Below are positions 42,601 to 54,360 of a stretch of 64,000 nucleotides of DNA, in pieces. Position numbers and translations under genes: made by a program. This DNA comes from Caenorhabditis elegans (Eukaryota > Nematoda > Chromadorea > Rhabditida > Rhabditidae). Numbering within the stretch: position 1 is the first letter of the stretch; each line of letters starts with the position of its first letter. Location: the NCBI RefSeq assembly GCF_000002985.6, contig NC_003282.8, forward strand, positions 3,038,001 to 3,102,000. The letters are read 5' to 3'. A model generated the notes under the pieces. That model saw nothing but the letters and a program-made list of their open reading frames with translations, did no database searches and was not told the DNA's origin.

Positions 42601-45600
42601 AAGTCTTTAGTGATCCGAACATGTAGGTTATTGGGATAGTCCAAAGATCTTGGGATGCACCGACTCGGCGAGGTTTTCGAAGCTCGTCTCGACGACTTAT
42701 TGGGCTTATTGATGGGGGTGTAGAGGTCTGAATATTTTTTTAAAAATTAATTGATACTTCCAGAAAAAATTTTCATGAAATTAGAGACAACAATTAAAAT
42801 CTTAAATTAAAAAAAGTTGGACGAAATTCAAATTTCTAACATTTCAGAAATAAATGGCGGAAAATTTAAATTTAAAATTTTCGAAAGTTCGGTGGGAAAC
42901 TCAATTTAAAATTTTCAACAAAAATTGAAGGAAAGCTAGATTTACGAATTTTCAAAAAATTTAGTTGGAAATTAGGAAAAAAGGTTTTTAAAAAATAATT
43001 TTGGTGGGAAATTCAAGTTTTAAATGAAAAAACATGAACGGGAAACTCAAATTTTGAATGTTTTCAGAACATTTTAGAAATTCAAAATTTGAATTTTTCC
43101 AACAAAAAAATTTGAGGAAATTTAAATTAAAGTTTAAAAATGCTGCGGGGTAATTCAAAATTGAAAATTTTCAAATAATTTTGGCAAGATATTGAAATTT
43201 CAAATTTAATAAAGATTCAAAAATGTTGGCAGAAAATTCCAAATTATAAATTTTTAGACTAGACGGAAATTCAAATTTTTTAAATAAAAACATAGAAAAT
43301 TTTGGCAGAAATTTGAAGTATTATATTTTTGCGATTTTTCGTCTGAAAATCCAAAATTAATTTTTTCGGTACAAAATTCCTATTTTATTTTCATAAAAAT
43401 CCAGCAAATAAAACTAATTTTTCAAATCTTCAGATTAATACATTTTTTTTTGAAATTCGAAATTTAAAAATCGATTTTTTGTAACATTTCGTTGTGTTGA
43501 ATATAAGTTTTACCTATTCAAATAAAATTTGGTATTCTAAAAATCTGATAAAAATGTCTCTTACCTTCCTCCTAATCGGCCGATGCTTCCGTCTCCTATC
43601 CTTCTTCTTCTCAATATACCCATCAAAAAGTGCATCATCAAAAAGAGTCGAACCATCTTCAGCACTTCTACTTCCTCTGAAAGTTTTTTTTTTTTTTGTA
43701 ATTTTAGAGCTCTGAAAAAAAGGTACATACCTATATCTAACCGATGCTGATGCTTTTCGATCCTTCAAAAAACTTCGATATTCGTGATGAACGGTTTTTC
43801 GTTGACTTATGGTCATCATTTCATTGTCGTAGTTTCTTCTGAAATTTTTTTTAAGGGGAATTTTATTTTGAAAAAATTTTAAAAAAATTCGAAATTTTTT
43901 TTTGAAATTGAAAACGTAAAATTTGAACTTTTAGAAGTGTTCCAAAAATTTCCAAAATATTTTTTTTGTTTTTTGTTCGACTTTTTCAAAATTTCCCCTA
44001 GATTTTGCAAATCAAACTTTTTTCTCAAAAAAGAGCGCTATTTAAAGAATTTTCGGATATTTTCCGGCTTTTCAAAAAATTCACTAACTCGTTCAAAAAA
44101 ATTTTTAAACGTTTTTTTGTATTTTTTAAAATATTGTTTCCCCGATCAAGCTTTTGACAACTTTTAAACTAATTTTGATGCTCTGGGCAAATAATAAAAT
44201 TATATTACCGGTACAGAGAATGATGACAACGAGGAAAATTTCGTAAATCGACACAAATCGTCTCTTCCGCGCGCCCCGCCCCATTGGGTCCCGGATGTCT
44301 GTCACTCTCTAACTATCTACACTCTCTGTGCCGGTAATACTAACATAAGATATATGTATTTTTACAAAAAAAAATCATAATTTTCCGATTTTCCAATTTA
44401 TAAAAATAAAAAACATTTACGATCCATCTCATTAACATAAACTAAACTTTATTTGAAAATGTATGAGCCAAAAAAACTCACATCAATGTGATCTCTGGAA
44501 TTCCTTCATTCACAAACCATCCCTCCAACACATGGCTCAATTTTTCCTGCTCTGCACCATGATCCGCATAAGCTGGAAGACTTGCAAAAAGGTCGTCCCG
44601 TGAAACTGATCGATACGCATTCTTCCGTAAGTACCTACGAACTGCCGCCTTGAAATCAAAATCACTGACTAGATCTCGAAGCATTCGAATTAGAACACAT
44701 CCTTTCGTATAGAGATTAGTCGGATGGAATGATGATTCAACTTGAGACTCTGTGGCGAGCTCTCTGACAAGTGACAGGCGATGGTCTTCTTCACTTTGAG
44801 CCAGAATAAGGGAAGCCAGACTGTCGTAGTACTCGAATTGAGCAGTCACTGGGCGTTCTGTGCTCATCATTTCATAGACATAGAACGTCGCGAATCCTTC
44901 GTTCAGGAACAGCTCTGACCAGTCACGCATTGTCACAAGATTTCCGAACCTGGAAGTTAGTTGTTTGGAATGTTTTTCTGAATATCTGGTTCGACTTCCA
45001 GGAAAAAATTTTCAGAAAAATTTGGAATCAAACCATGAAACCTACCATTGATGAGCAGCCTCGTGAGCTATCAGCTTTCCGATACGGAACTCGTTGTACA
45101 TTCTATCCACTGTTTCATTCACGTGATCTGAAAACCGAAAACTTAGTTTTGAGTCTGCCTTCGTCTGCCTGCCTGCCTCAAAGGACAGGCTGGTTACCCT
45201 TCGAAGCAGGCAGGCAGATCTATATCTAACCTACGCGCCTAACCTACGCGCCTATGCTTGCCTACCTACATCCAATGCAACCATCCAATGCGATTTATTC
45301 GTCTTCAAGGTAACCTACGCCTACCTCTAAAACTAATTAGACTTGAGATGCTTTAATGGCTACCTAGCCTTGCCTACCAACGTTCAATGCAACTTATGCC
45401 CGCCTGCCTAACTGGCTGTCTACGTTTCCCTCGTTACCTTCGCGGTAACCTACTCGCCGGCCTGCCTACCTGTAAGGTGACCTTCATCTGCTTGTTTTGC
45501 TTTACTATCACAACGATTTGTCAGTCTCTCAATAGACCTACCCGTGCCTACGCGCCTTGGAGGCAGCCTCGACTCTACCGCTACCTGAACTATCTGCCAT

Positions 45601-48600
45601 TCTTTAAAAAAGTTACCTATGCCTGCCTACTTGCCTTCAAAGTGACCTACGCCTGCTTTTCTAGCTTTTCGAAACCCTAATCCTGCCTACCTTTTTATAG
45701 CTACCTACGCCGATATCGTGTCAAACATCCATCGCTGGAGTTCACGTATAAGTCAAAAATAGGCGGTAGGCAGGCAGGCAGGTAAAAATTGAAATTATTC
45801 TTACCAGTAATCGGCGGGGTATATGCAATTGATGCAAATTCAAACACCACAAGACCCCAATTCTCCATTCCTCCAACGTGGAAATTGCGAGCAGCAATCA
45901 GATCGACTTTTGGTAAAGGGTACGGAATCTCCAGTGCGTCTTCCAACCTATCAAATATCACTGGAGCATATTCCAGCGTGAACTTCATAGACATCACATC
46001 TTCCGGATAAGTCCACACTGTCACCGGGATCCCCCGTTCGGTTCTTGACTCGAGCTTCACAAATTCTCCAATAGCAAATGCCAATAGATATGTAGACATT
46101 GGAGGAGTTGTTTGGAATACGGTAGTTTTAAATTGATCCTCCCATGACTTGTGGTCATGGGACTCCACAGGAGGCATATTCGATAATACCGTATACTTTT
46201 TGTTATGTCTCACAGAAATATTGAATGTGGCTTTTACACCAGGCTCATCCCAACATGGAAAGAATGCTCGGGCCAGTGTTGGCTCGAATTTTGTAGTGAA
46301 ACTTGTAGCCTTCAATGAGGAATTGGTCTGATTGTCAAGAGAACATCTGACTCCATCGACGTCTTCATCGCAAATCGTCATGTTATAGGTCATCTCGAGA
46401 ATATACTTTCCTTTTTGAAGAGGGTCTCGCAACGATATTCTCCCCAATTTTTTGGATTCTTCACGCTTAAACGTTTTGGCGTAGAATTTCTTCCCATCTT
46501 TCCGTAGCCGCATTCGTTCCATTTTGATGTTGGGCCCCAAGTGGAATTGAATTTCATCTTCGGTGGAGTTACCATAACTTTCCAGGTGGATTGATATATT
46601 GGCACGAATGAATAGATGGGTGTCGAATTGGGAAAAGTCGAGCTGAAAATTTGGTAGGTTTTTTGAAACCTGGAGATTTGAACTTTTAGCATTTCTGGTC
46701 AAATTATTGGAAAAAAATTAAAGTTAGACTTTTCAAGCAAAGTTATCAAAAAATGTTAAATTGAATTCCCGCCAAAATTAATGATAAATTTTAACTTAAT
46801 TAATTTCTTTGAAACATTGAAATTTTTAATTTCCGCCAAAACAGTAAAAACTATGCCTAGCTGCGCAGCTGCATGCGTGCCTACAAATAACCTATTCCTG
46901 TGAAATGTACGCGTAAAGGCCGTTTCTGGCACCCATATTTATATGCCTACCTGAAGATCATAGTGGTACGGTAGAATGTACAGAGGTAGTGGAACCAGCA
47001 AAGCGTCTGTCGACAACTTGTTGGCTCTGACTGCATGAAGTTGCTCCGCGATGCCAAATCCTCCATCTGCAGGCGGTGGGAATACATCGGATATCGTGAA
47101 GTTTCGCTTCTTTTCCAGCTGCAATTTTTTCATGTTTTAAGAAAATTTGGGTTTGTCTATCTGCCTGCCTGCCTGCCTACCTGCCTACGCACTTGCCCAG
47201 AAGCCTAAGCGGTTGCCATCCTGCCTAACTTTGAAGGTAGGCACGAGGCAGGTAGGTAGGTCCCTCTCAAATGTTTAACCCGATTCCCACACTGGCCCCC
47301 CTCATCAACAAAGTCAATGGTATTAGCATAATCGTATTACTGTGTCCTTGGAGGTTAGCCATTTTTGGCTGGCAGGCAAGGAGGTAGAGTAATTTGCATG
47401 CGAAATGGGTGAAATGAGTGAAATCGGATCGGGGTGGTGATTGACAGTAGTCATTATGACAAGCCAAGGCAGCCTATTTACATAATTTGTCAAGTGGTCG
47501 CGCGTGATTTTGGAAAGTTTTTGTTTCGCGGAAATGAAAAGTTTATGGGAGTTTTTATGGTAATTGGAAAGTTTGACTGAGAAATTTGAAGAATCTTTGG
47601 TGAGCCTTTTACGTAGGTACGAAGATGCCTATCTGTGTGCCTACCAGGCATGTGTAAGTCGCCTTAAAGGTGAGGTTGATCTGCCGTGTAGGCATTAGCC
47701 AGGCGAGGTTAAAAAATAAAAAATTTGAGCCTGCCGCCTGCATAGGTAACTGCCGCCTAAAATTCTGCCTATTTACCGATGTGCCTACTATTTGTCTGGC
47801 TAAATGTCTACGTAGTACTCCGTCTTGCATTCCTTCGTGATTGACTACATACCTACTTGCTGCCTACAAGCTTGTTTACCTGCCTGCAAGGCGCTTATGT
47901 TCTGCATAATTCCCTGTTAGACTAATGTTTGGAAGTTCAGGCAATCGGCTCGCAGGCACGTTACTTTTCATACGCCTGCCTACGTGCCTGGCCTACCTAC
48001 CGAATATTTTAGTGTTAAAAAGCAAGCGAGTCCCCCTCGAAAGTCATGCGATTCTTCCATCATTTCCCTCCCCAAAATCGTTCGTGAGAAAAACGGCAAC
48101 GAAAAAAGTTATGAGCACACACCGGGATTAGTCTCTCCACAACTCGTGGCGGCGTCTTTTTCTTCGATTGTCCTAAAGCAGCAGAAGATGTTGTTAGAAG
48201 ATGTGTGTGATGATGGCTCAATGATTCTGGAGTGGCGGTGCTTGTGGTGTAGATGCCTTCGAGAAGGTAGGCCTCCGCCAGTGTGATGTTCAACTGAAAA
48301 CCGATGTTAGTTTGTGAAAGAGGAGGTTAGTAGGTTAAGATTTGTTTAGGGTAGGCAACCACGTACCTGCCTAGAATGAAAGTAGGCGTAGGCCACCTAC
48401 TCATGCTGCCTATTGGTTTTTCAAAAGGGCATGATTAGTAGGAAGGTCAAATGATTTTCTTTTTTCTTCAAAACAAGCAGGCTTGCCTATAGAGATGGTT
48501 AGTAGAACAATCGGTTTTTTCTAATAAGGCAGGCATGCCTGCCTACAAAGCTTACACCTACCATAGTTCTATTGCTCAATTTTTGATTTTCTTCTGATAT

Positions 48601-48923
48601 CCAATGTCCGATTATCAAAGCAGCTAGAATTGCTAGAAGAAATATTGCATGGAGAAGAATTACGGCTATACATTTCCGAGCAAAATCCGACTTTCGACGT
48701 CGCGATTCTGAAATAATAAAATTTATTATTCTCCCATTGAATGAAAGCCATACCCTGCCGAAAATGTACAGTAGCCGCTGCACCGGAGCCATTTCGAATG
48801 CACGGCTCACCTTCACAAATTGGAGCCATCGATTTGAAAGTGGCACTCATCGAGGAAGTCGACGAGTCATTGCTTTTGAGCAGTGGGTCCAGTATGAATA
48901 CAGATTTGAAACCTATTTTTGCG
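39662..48923 (-). CDS. M1-family (gluzincin) aminopeptidase-like type II membrane protein
   Basis: Fifteen exons join in frame: 48923-48754, 48707-48562, 48293-48123, 47118-46951, 46642-45805, 45127-45046, 44949-44482, 43838-43731, 43676-43565, 42727-42059, 41615-41505, 41120-40965, 40921-40751 and 39799-39662, with a possible further exon upstream of 48923. I take the in-frame ATG at 48850 as start (about 1,140 residues). One TM segment follows a basic cytoplasmic tail (ARKCIAVILLHAIFLLAILA, residues ~45-66), then a His/Thr-rich stalk. The catalytic domain has FFPCWDEPGVKATF, the exopeptidase motif as GGMENWG (usually GAMEN), and zinc site HEAAHQW with the third ligand Glu in LNEGFA exactly 18 residues after HEAAH. 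The ERAP1-like C-terminal helical domain begins near LWTIPITY. Many NxS/T sites fit an ectoenzyme that trims N-terminal residues from peptides. A basic insert of about 75 residues precedes the C-terminal domain. Confidence 0.85.
40075..40176. mobile_element. 102-bp MITE related to the inner palindrome at 16185-16654
   Basis: Ends gggttattcaagtagtgt and acactacattgaataacc are inverse; the interior retains aaaagtgtatttaaatacat and tgacgtcaattttcgat, as in the longer element. It lies in an intron of the M1 peptidase gene. Confidence 0.8.
40460..40473 (+). repeat. Poly-G tract, 14 G
   Basis: An uninterrupted run of 14 guanines in an M1 peptidase intron (template strand of the minus-strand gene carries the G run on plus). 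Confidence 0.95.
41664..41688 (-). repeat. Short telomere-type repeat (GCCTAA)
   Basis: Three tandem GCCTAA hexamers, the complement of the nematode TTAGGC telomere repeat, in an M1 peptidase intron; one more degenerate unit precedes them. Confidence 0.75.
42780..43400. repeat. Degenerate tandem repeat, ~45 bp
   Basis: Eight or more poorly conserved units of gggaaattcaaatttt spaced 40-60 bases fill most of the intron between the exons at 43565 and 42727. The sequence resembles the better-kept units at 60158-60345. Confidence 0.55.
44206..44338. mobile_element. 133-bp MITE with attaccggtacagaga terminal repeats
   Basis: The left end attaccggtacagaga faces tctctgtgccggtaat at the right (one mismatch), flanked by TA on both sides. 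The interior is GC-richer, with gcgcgccccgccccattggg. It lies in an M1 peptidase intron. Confidence 0.8.
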
Positions 48924-50433
48924 CTGGAAAATTCAAAAAATTTAAATTTAAAAAAAAACTGTAAAAGGTTAACGTTAACGACAGAAAGAGCAGGGGTGGG
49001 CGGCAAAATTTTTCGGGCAAATCGGCAAATCGGCAATTTTCCAGAAATGAAAATTTCAGGCAAGCCGCCAATTGGCCGGAATTCAAAATTTCTATTTCCA
49101 ATAATTTTTTTGAGTGAAAAAATTTCAGATTTTTTCGAAATTTTTTTTGCAAAAAAAAATGTTCACGAAAATAACCAAAACGTAGTTGGAGAGCAAACTA
49201 GAGTAATTTTCTATGAATGCAAACAATTTCAAAATGTAAGACATTAAGAATATCTAATATTGGGGCGGAGTCTAGAAGACATAAGAAAAGTTTCAATTTC
49301 AATATCGCAGCCAACCCACTTTTCTCAAAATCTCAAAAACCTATCAAAAATTTTGATGGGAAACTGAAGAGCGGGGGAGAGATGACCACCAGATGTATGA
49401 TTGCATAGAAACACTAAAATGTACGATTTTATAGTTTTTAAACTTCCTGCCTGTGTAGGCACAGGATAGGCAGGTAGGTAGGCCTGTTTGAGCTTTCCTG
49501 AAAGGGTTTTCAAATCTCATTCGTTGAGGCTAGAAAATCCAGGGCCTACCTAAAAAAAATTTAGGTAGGCACGAGGTAGGCAAAGGCTCAGTAGTCAGGC
49601 AGGCGCTCACTTTTTTTGTGCCTACGTGGAAATTTTATATGTTAGAATTTTTTTTAGTTGCCGTTGGTTTTCAAAGGCAGGTAGGTTTTTTTTTGTACTT
49701 GGTAGGGTCTCCAAATTTCAACAAATAATTGAAAAAATTTTCAAAGTAGGCGTAGGTCACCTAGGCACCAGGCATTTTTTTAGGCACGAAGTTGTCGTAG
49801 GCTTTTTCAAAGACAGACAGACCGCTTTTAATGTACTTATTTAGAAGGAGGATTCCTAAGGAAAAAATATTTCAGTTAACTTTCGGCACTAGGTAGGCAG
49901 AATTTTGTGTGCCTGCCTACCTGCCTTCCCAGAAAAAAAAACTATATTTTTCTCAATAATAACCTTTGAAAAGTGACAATTAGTGCAAATAACCGAGCAG
50001 ACAAATAAATAGCAGCCAGAAAAAAAATAGAGAGGACAAACATCGACAAATCCGCCGAAAAAGAGAAAATCCGTTGCAAAAACACTGTATCGAATTTCCA
50101 AATACACACACACACATATAAATATTCACTAAATAGAAAAGAAACATAGAATAAAAAAGACAAAGAATCTGGAAAATTGAGAGAGAGAGAGAAATGAGCT
50201 TTTGAAGAAAAGGAGAAGAAGTGTAGAGATATACATCTTACTGAATGAATGAAAATGTTTGTTTCTATTGTTTTCTTGTGAAAAGAGGCTAAAAGTGACT
50301 TGAAAATGACTAATAATTATTGCAAAGAAGTGGGAAAGGGGCCTTGTGTTATTAAAGTTTTTTGAAAATTTTAAAGTTCTGGATTTTAACTGCCTTTTCA
50401 AAAAAGGTTCTAAAATTTAAAAAAAAATAAATC
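48924..50433. other. Spacer upstream of the M1 peptidase gene
   Basis: No gene is supported, but a first M1 exon may hide near the left end. Bases 48990-49080 are a fragment of the gcggcaaatcggcaa repeat family (see 53816-54360). Bases 49440-49930 hold cctgcctacc clusters. Bases 49950-50200 contain short cacacaca and agagagag runs. Confidence 0.6.
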
Positions 50434-50549
50434 GGTGCTTCGGCTTCGGCTGAGACTTAGGCTGCGGCTTATACATAGGCTTAGGCTTAGGCTTAGGCTT
50501 CGGCTGAGACTTAGGCTTCGGCTTATACTTAGGCTTAGGCTTAGGCTTA
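50434..50549 (+). repeat. Interstitial telomeric repeat array (TTAGGC)n
   Basis: The array is built of ggcttaggcttaggctta, the C. elegans telomere hexamer TTAGGC, mixed with variants TTCGGC, TGCGGC and TGAGAC. The string cttcggctgagacttaggct starts at 50444 and again at 50498, a higher-order period of 54 bases or nine hexamers. It lies in the gene-free region right of the M1 gene. The LRLRLR frame through it is a by-product. Confidence 0.9.
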
Positions 50550-53500
50550 AAATAATGCCCCCCTCCCATTGTAATTGTTTTAAATTGAAAAATCTAAAAA
50601 GTTTTCAAAAAATATGAAAAACCTTTCAAAAATTTTTATAAAAAATTTAATTTTTGATCGGAAAAAACTTTAAAAAATTTTTTTTAACTAGGGAAAATTT
50701 TCAAAAAATCTTTATTTTTTCAAAAAAAAATAGGAAACCAAATTTTTTATTTTACGATTTTTCTCTCATTGAAAATCTCTCACTTCCAAAAAAAGTATTT
50801 AAAAAGATTAAAGAAACTCGAAAAAGTTTTTCAATTGAAATTTGAGCAAAATTTAAAAATTGCAATAAATATCCATAATTTTTTTCACAAAATTTCCGAA
50901 AAAAAAAACCCTATTTTTCAACTTTTTCCAAAACAAAAAAAACACCGCTTAAAACCTCGAAACCTAATCTATGAAACAAATCAGTGTTATAATCCAAATA
51001 GATTTACACTATGAACAAATGCAACAAGCAAAAGTGTGTCTACTACTCTATATTTTCAATGGGGTGGTGGTTTACAATGTAACTGTCCTGTCCCAGTTGA
51101 ACATACAGTCACTCACGGCAGCTATAAAACGGTCGTAAAACTGACAATGACGCGCACAAGAGTCCTGTTGTTTTGAGATTTTCAAATTATCCAAACAATT
51201 ACAGTAGCCAGGTGTACTATAGTGCTCCCTAAGTTGACCTACGGAAATTGCGGGAAATTTTGCAGTGGAACATTGTGACGTAGATAGGCATGTAGGTAGG
51301 TAGGCAGGTAGGCAGACAGGTAGGTAGGTAGGTAGGTAAGTAAATAAGTAGGTACATGGCAGGCACAAGACCTAACAAGTGCGCAAGTAAGTATACATAA
51401 ACGCTTGTTTCGCGCCTACCACCACACTACAAAAACCATGCATCTGTACTTCACGCCAAATTGGCAGAACATGGGCGATAGGCAGGTACAAAGGTCGGCA
51501 CATCAGCACCGAGAAATGCCTAGATGCATGCCTAATTATCAAGCACAACGGCCTACGACTGCTTCATCATGCCACCACACACACACTGGATATTTCTGTA
51601 AATTGGTTAGAAATAGGTGGTAGGCAGGTACAAAGGTTGGTAGGTGGGCACATCGGCAGAGTTAGGCATGCCTCGATAAATATATGCAGAATTGCCAGGT
51701 ACAAGGCTAGGTAGATATAAACATACGCCTGCGTTGTGCCTATAACTGAACATTGTGACACCATATTTCACGGAAAATTCCAGAAAATAAGTTGTAGGCA
51801 GGTATCTGAACATATGCCTGCCTATCCTATAAGAAAGCACATATTTAAAAAATAAGAATTGGTGGAAAAAGTTCACCATTTTGATGATTTAGATTTCGAT
51901 AAAAATTATCGCCAAATGTGCAAAAACGTTCAAAAATAGAACAGAAAACCTATAAAAACCCCCAATTTCCTCAAAAATTCATGACAATACCCAAAAAGTC
52001 GAGAAGTCGAGAACATGAAAAAAAAACCAGTGAATGAGTATTGCGGAGCAGTGTTTCGAGAGAAGTCCCTGAGCACATAAAACATGTAAAACACATGTTC
52101 TTGATGTGCCTGCCTGCCCGGGGCTGCAAAAACACACTGTTGAGATACATAGGCCGGAAAAAACGTCTGTGTGAAAACCCGAAGGGCAACAGATGGTCTA
52201 CATGAATGTGTGTACCTAGAGAAGTGTTTTTTTTTCTTGAGGGAAAGTAGTTGTACTAGGTACAGAGGGCATTTATTTATATAATTGGTATGAAAAATTA
52301 TGATTCATTAGTTTGAAACTGGGTCTCCATAGGTAAGTGTTTCTAGGCGTACCTTTCTGCTTGCCTACGTGCCTAGGAGCCCGCCTAGATGCCTATTTGC
52401 CTTACGTTTTCTTATCTACTTGTCTGCCCAGATATGTACGTCCTAGATGACTCCTAAGAAAAGGTAGACAAGGCCGACCTGTATGTCTGCCTACCTGTCT
52501 TCTACCTACCTCCGTGTTTCACCATGCCTGCCTGCCTACGTGCTTGCCTATCTATATGCCTACCTACGTCCCTGCCTGTGTACCTTCGTACACTCCCACC
52601 TGCTCACACTATTGCCTCATATGCCTATTTGCCTGCGTATTTCATACCGGCTTACTACTACGTGTCCCTGTCTACCCACCTACATACCTGGTTTCCTACC
52701 TACGTGCCTGCCTATAGGAGTTTTTCATGCCCGCATACGTACCTATGATGTTTCATATCAAAATGTCTACGTATACTATTTAAAGTATGCAAACCAGTAG
52801 GCAGGCGTCATGTGCCTAAAAAATAGCAAAAGTTGAAAAAAGTAGTCGAAAAAGTTCTACGTTTTGCAGTTTTATTTTTTTATTTTGTTAGGATACACAA
52901 CTTCTGGTAAAGATGCCTACCTACGTGCCTGCCTTATGAATGTCTGTCTCATGAATTTCTGTATATGTGCCTGCCTTGTACCCCCACCTGCCTACATACA
53001 CGCGCTCTATGCCTACTTGTATGCCTGTGTACCAGCTCAAGCCTACCTGCCTCAAGTCTTTAACGGAAAAAAATAGATGCTCACAAAATGGGTACAAGGT
53101 AGGCATGGCTTGTACCTACCGTCTAATTGAAACAACTTACTCAAAACTACTAGAGCATGAAAATTCGATCAACTAGCACACAATAAAACTGACAAACTAA
53201 AACCAAAGTTTTCATGGTAAATGCGGGGGGGATTACGGTGAGAATGTGAATGCAAAGTATAGTTGTAATCTAGGCTATTCAGACACGTCTCCGGACCCAT
53301 CAAAAACGATTATGAAGGCACAGGCCCCGTGTATGTGACAGCGGGAGAAACTAGTTGAAAGAAGCCAAACGGGGGATTAGAAGAAAAAGGGAAGAGAGCG
53401 AGAGAGGACGTTTTTGTGCTGCTCCGAATGGGAAAAAGAATGAGCAGTTTGCCGAAGGCGGTAAGCACTTCTGGACGAACTAACTTAAGGAAGCGGGGGA

Positions 53501-53815
53501 CGGGATGATAAAATGGATTAATAACGGGGAAGATATTTGCGAATAGACAGGGAAAAGAAGGTTAGGAGAGTGGAGAAGGAGGTTCTAAAAATTTGGGATT
53601 TTCTAGAAAATGTTTTCGATATTTTTTTAACACTTTCTTGAATTGGTCTTTGATTGTTGGTTATAAGAAAATCTGGTAACCTGGGGGGTTTTTGTGCAGC
53701 CGACACCGAACGATGTTCGCGAGGAACCAGCCATTTTCTCTTGTTGTCAGCGTTTTTTTTTAGGAGCTTCTATCTTAGCTCCTTTTAAGGGTACAGCTTT
53801 ATTTTAAGTACAGAA
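50550..53815. other. Gene-free stretch
   Basis: Bases 50550-51060 are AT-rich with no structure. From 51270 to 53115 cctgcctacc/ggtaggca clusters dominate, including a clean ggtaggtaggtaggtaag run at about 51320-51355. Bases 53220-53500 are less AT-rich (cggacccatcaaaaacg, gccccgtgtatgtgacagcg) and could be regulatory; I see no exon. Confidence 0.6.
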
Positions 53816-54360
53816 CAGGGGTGTGCGGCAAATGGAAAAAATTGCCGAGCTCGGCAAATCGGCAATTGCTGGTTTTTCAAAATTTGCCGAGCTCGGCAAA
53901 TTCGGCAAATCTCTTTTTTTAATATTTGCCGAGCACGGCAAATTCGGCAAATTTGCCGTGCTTAACAAACTCGGAAAAATTTGATATTTTTTATGTTTTT
54001 TGGAGCACCAAAACTACTGAATTCTTAACACACATCTGGTTTCTGAATAAGTTCCGTGTAGTATGTCTGTTTAAGCATCAAAATAGCTCAATTTTGTGTC
54101 ATTTTACTAAATTTTTGGCTAAAAAATCAATAGTTTTAGTCAAAATTGTACTGTCAAATTTTTGACGTGTGCGGCAAATTTCGAAATTTGCCGAGCTCGG
54201 CAAATTCGGCAAATCTACTTTTTTGAAAATTGCCGAGCTCGGCAAATCGGCAATTGCTGGTTTTTTTTAATTTGCCGAATTCGGCAAATCGGCAAATTTG
54301 CCGAGCTCGGCAAGTCGGCAATTTTCGGCAAATCGGCAAATTTGCCGCACACCCCTGGTA
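53816..54360. mobile_element. Palindromic element built of ttgccgagctcggcaaat units
   Basis: The left end caggggtgtgcggcaaat and the right end atttgccgcacacccctg are perfect inverses. Between them the self-complementary unit ttgccgagctcggcaa occurs five or more times on each side of a unique centre (53960-54160). Fragments with the same gggtgNgcggcaaa start and cggcaaatcggcaat core lie at 48990-49080, 61966-62060 and 62268-62345. Confidence 0.85.

Noticed and set aside
41213..42622. Further ORFs opposite the M1 peptidase exons
   Set aside because: Shadows of coding exons or of introns; no independent splice-consistent model.
50435..50617. ORF encoding alternating Leu-Arg
   Set aside because: It is the translation of the TTAGGC telomere-type array; no start context or splice signals.
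52483..52800. ORFs rich in YLPTCL/CLPAY
   Set aside because: Three overlapping frames through the cctgcctacc repeat clusters; composition is set by the repeat.
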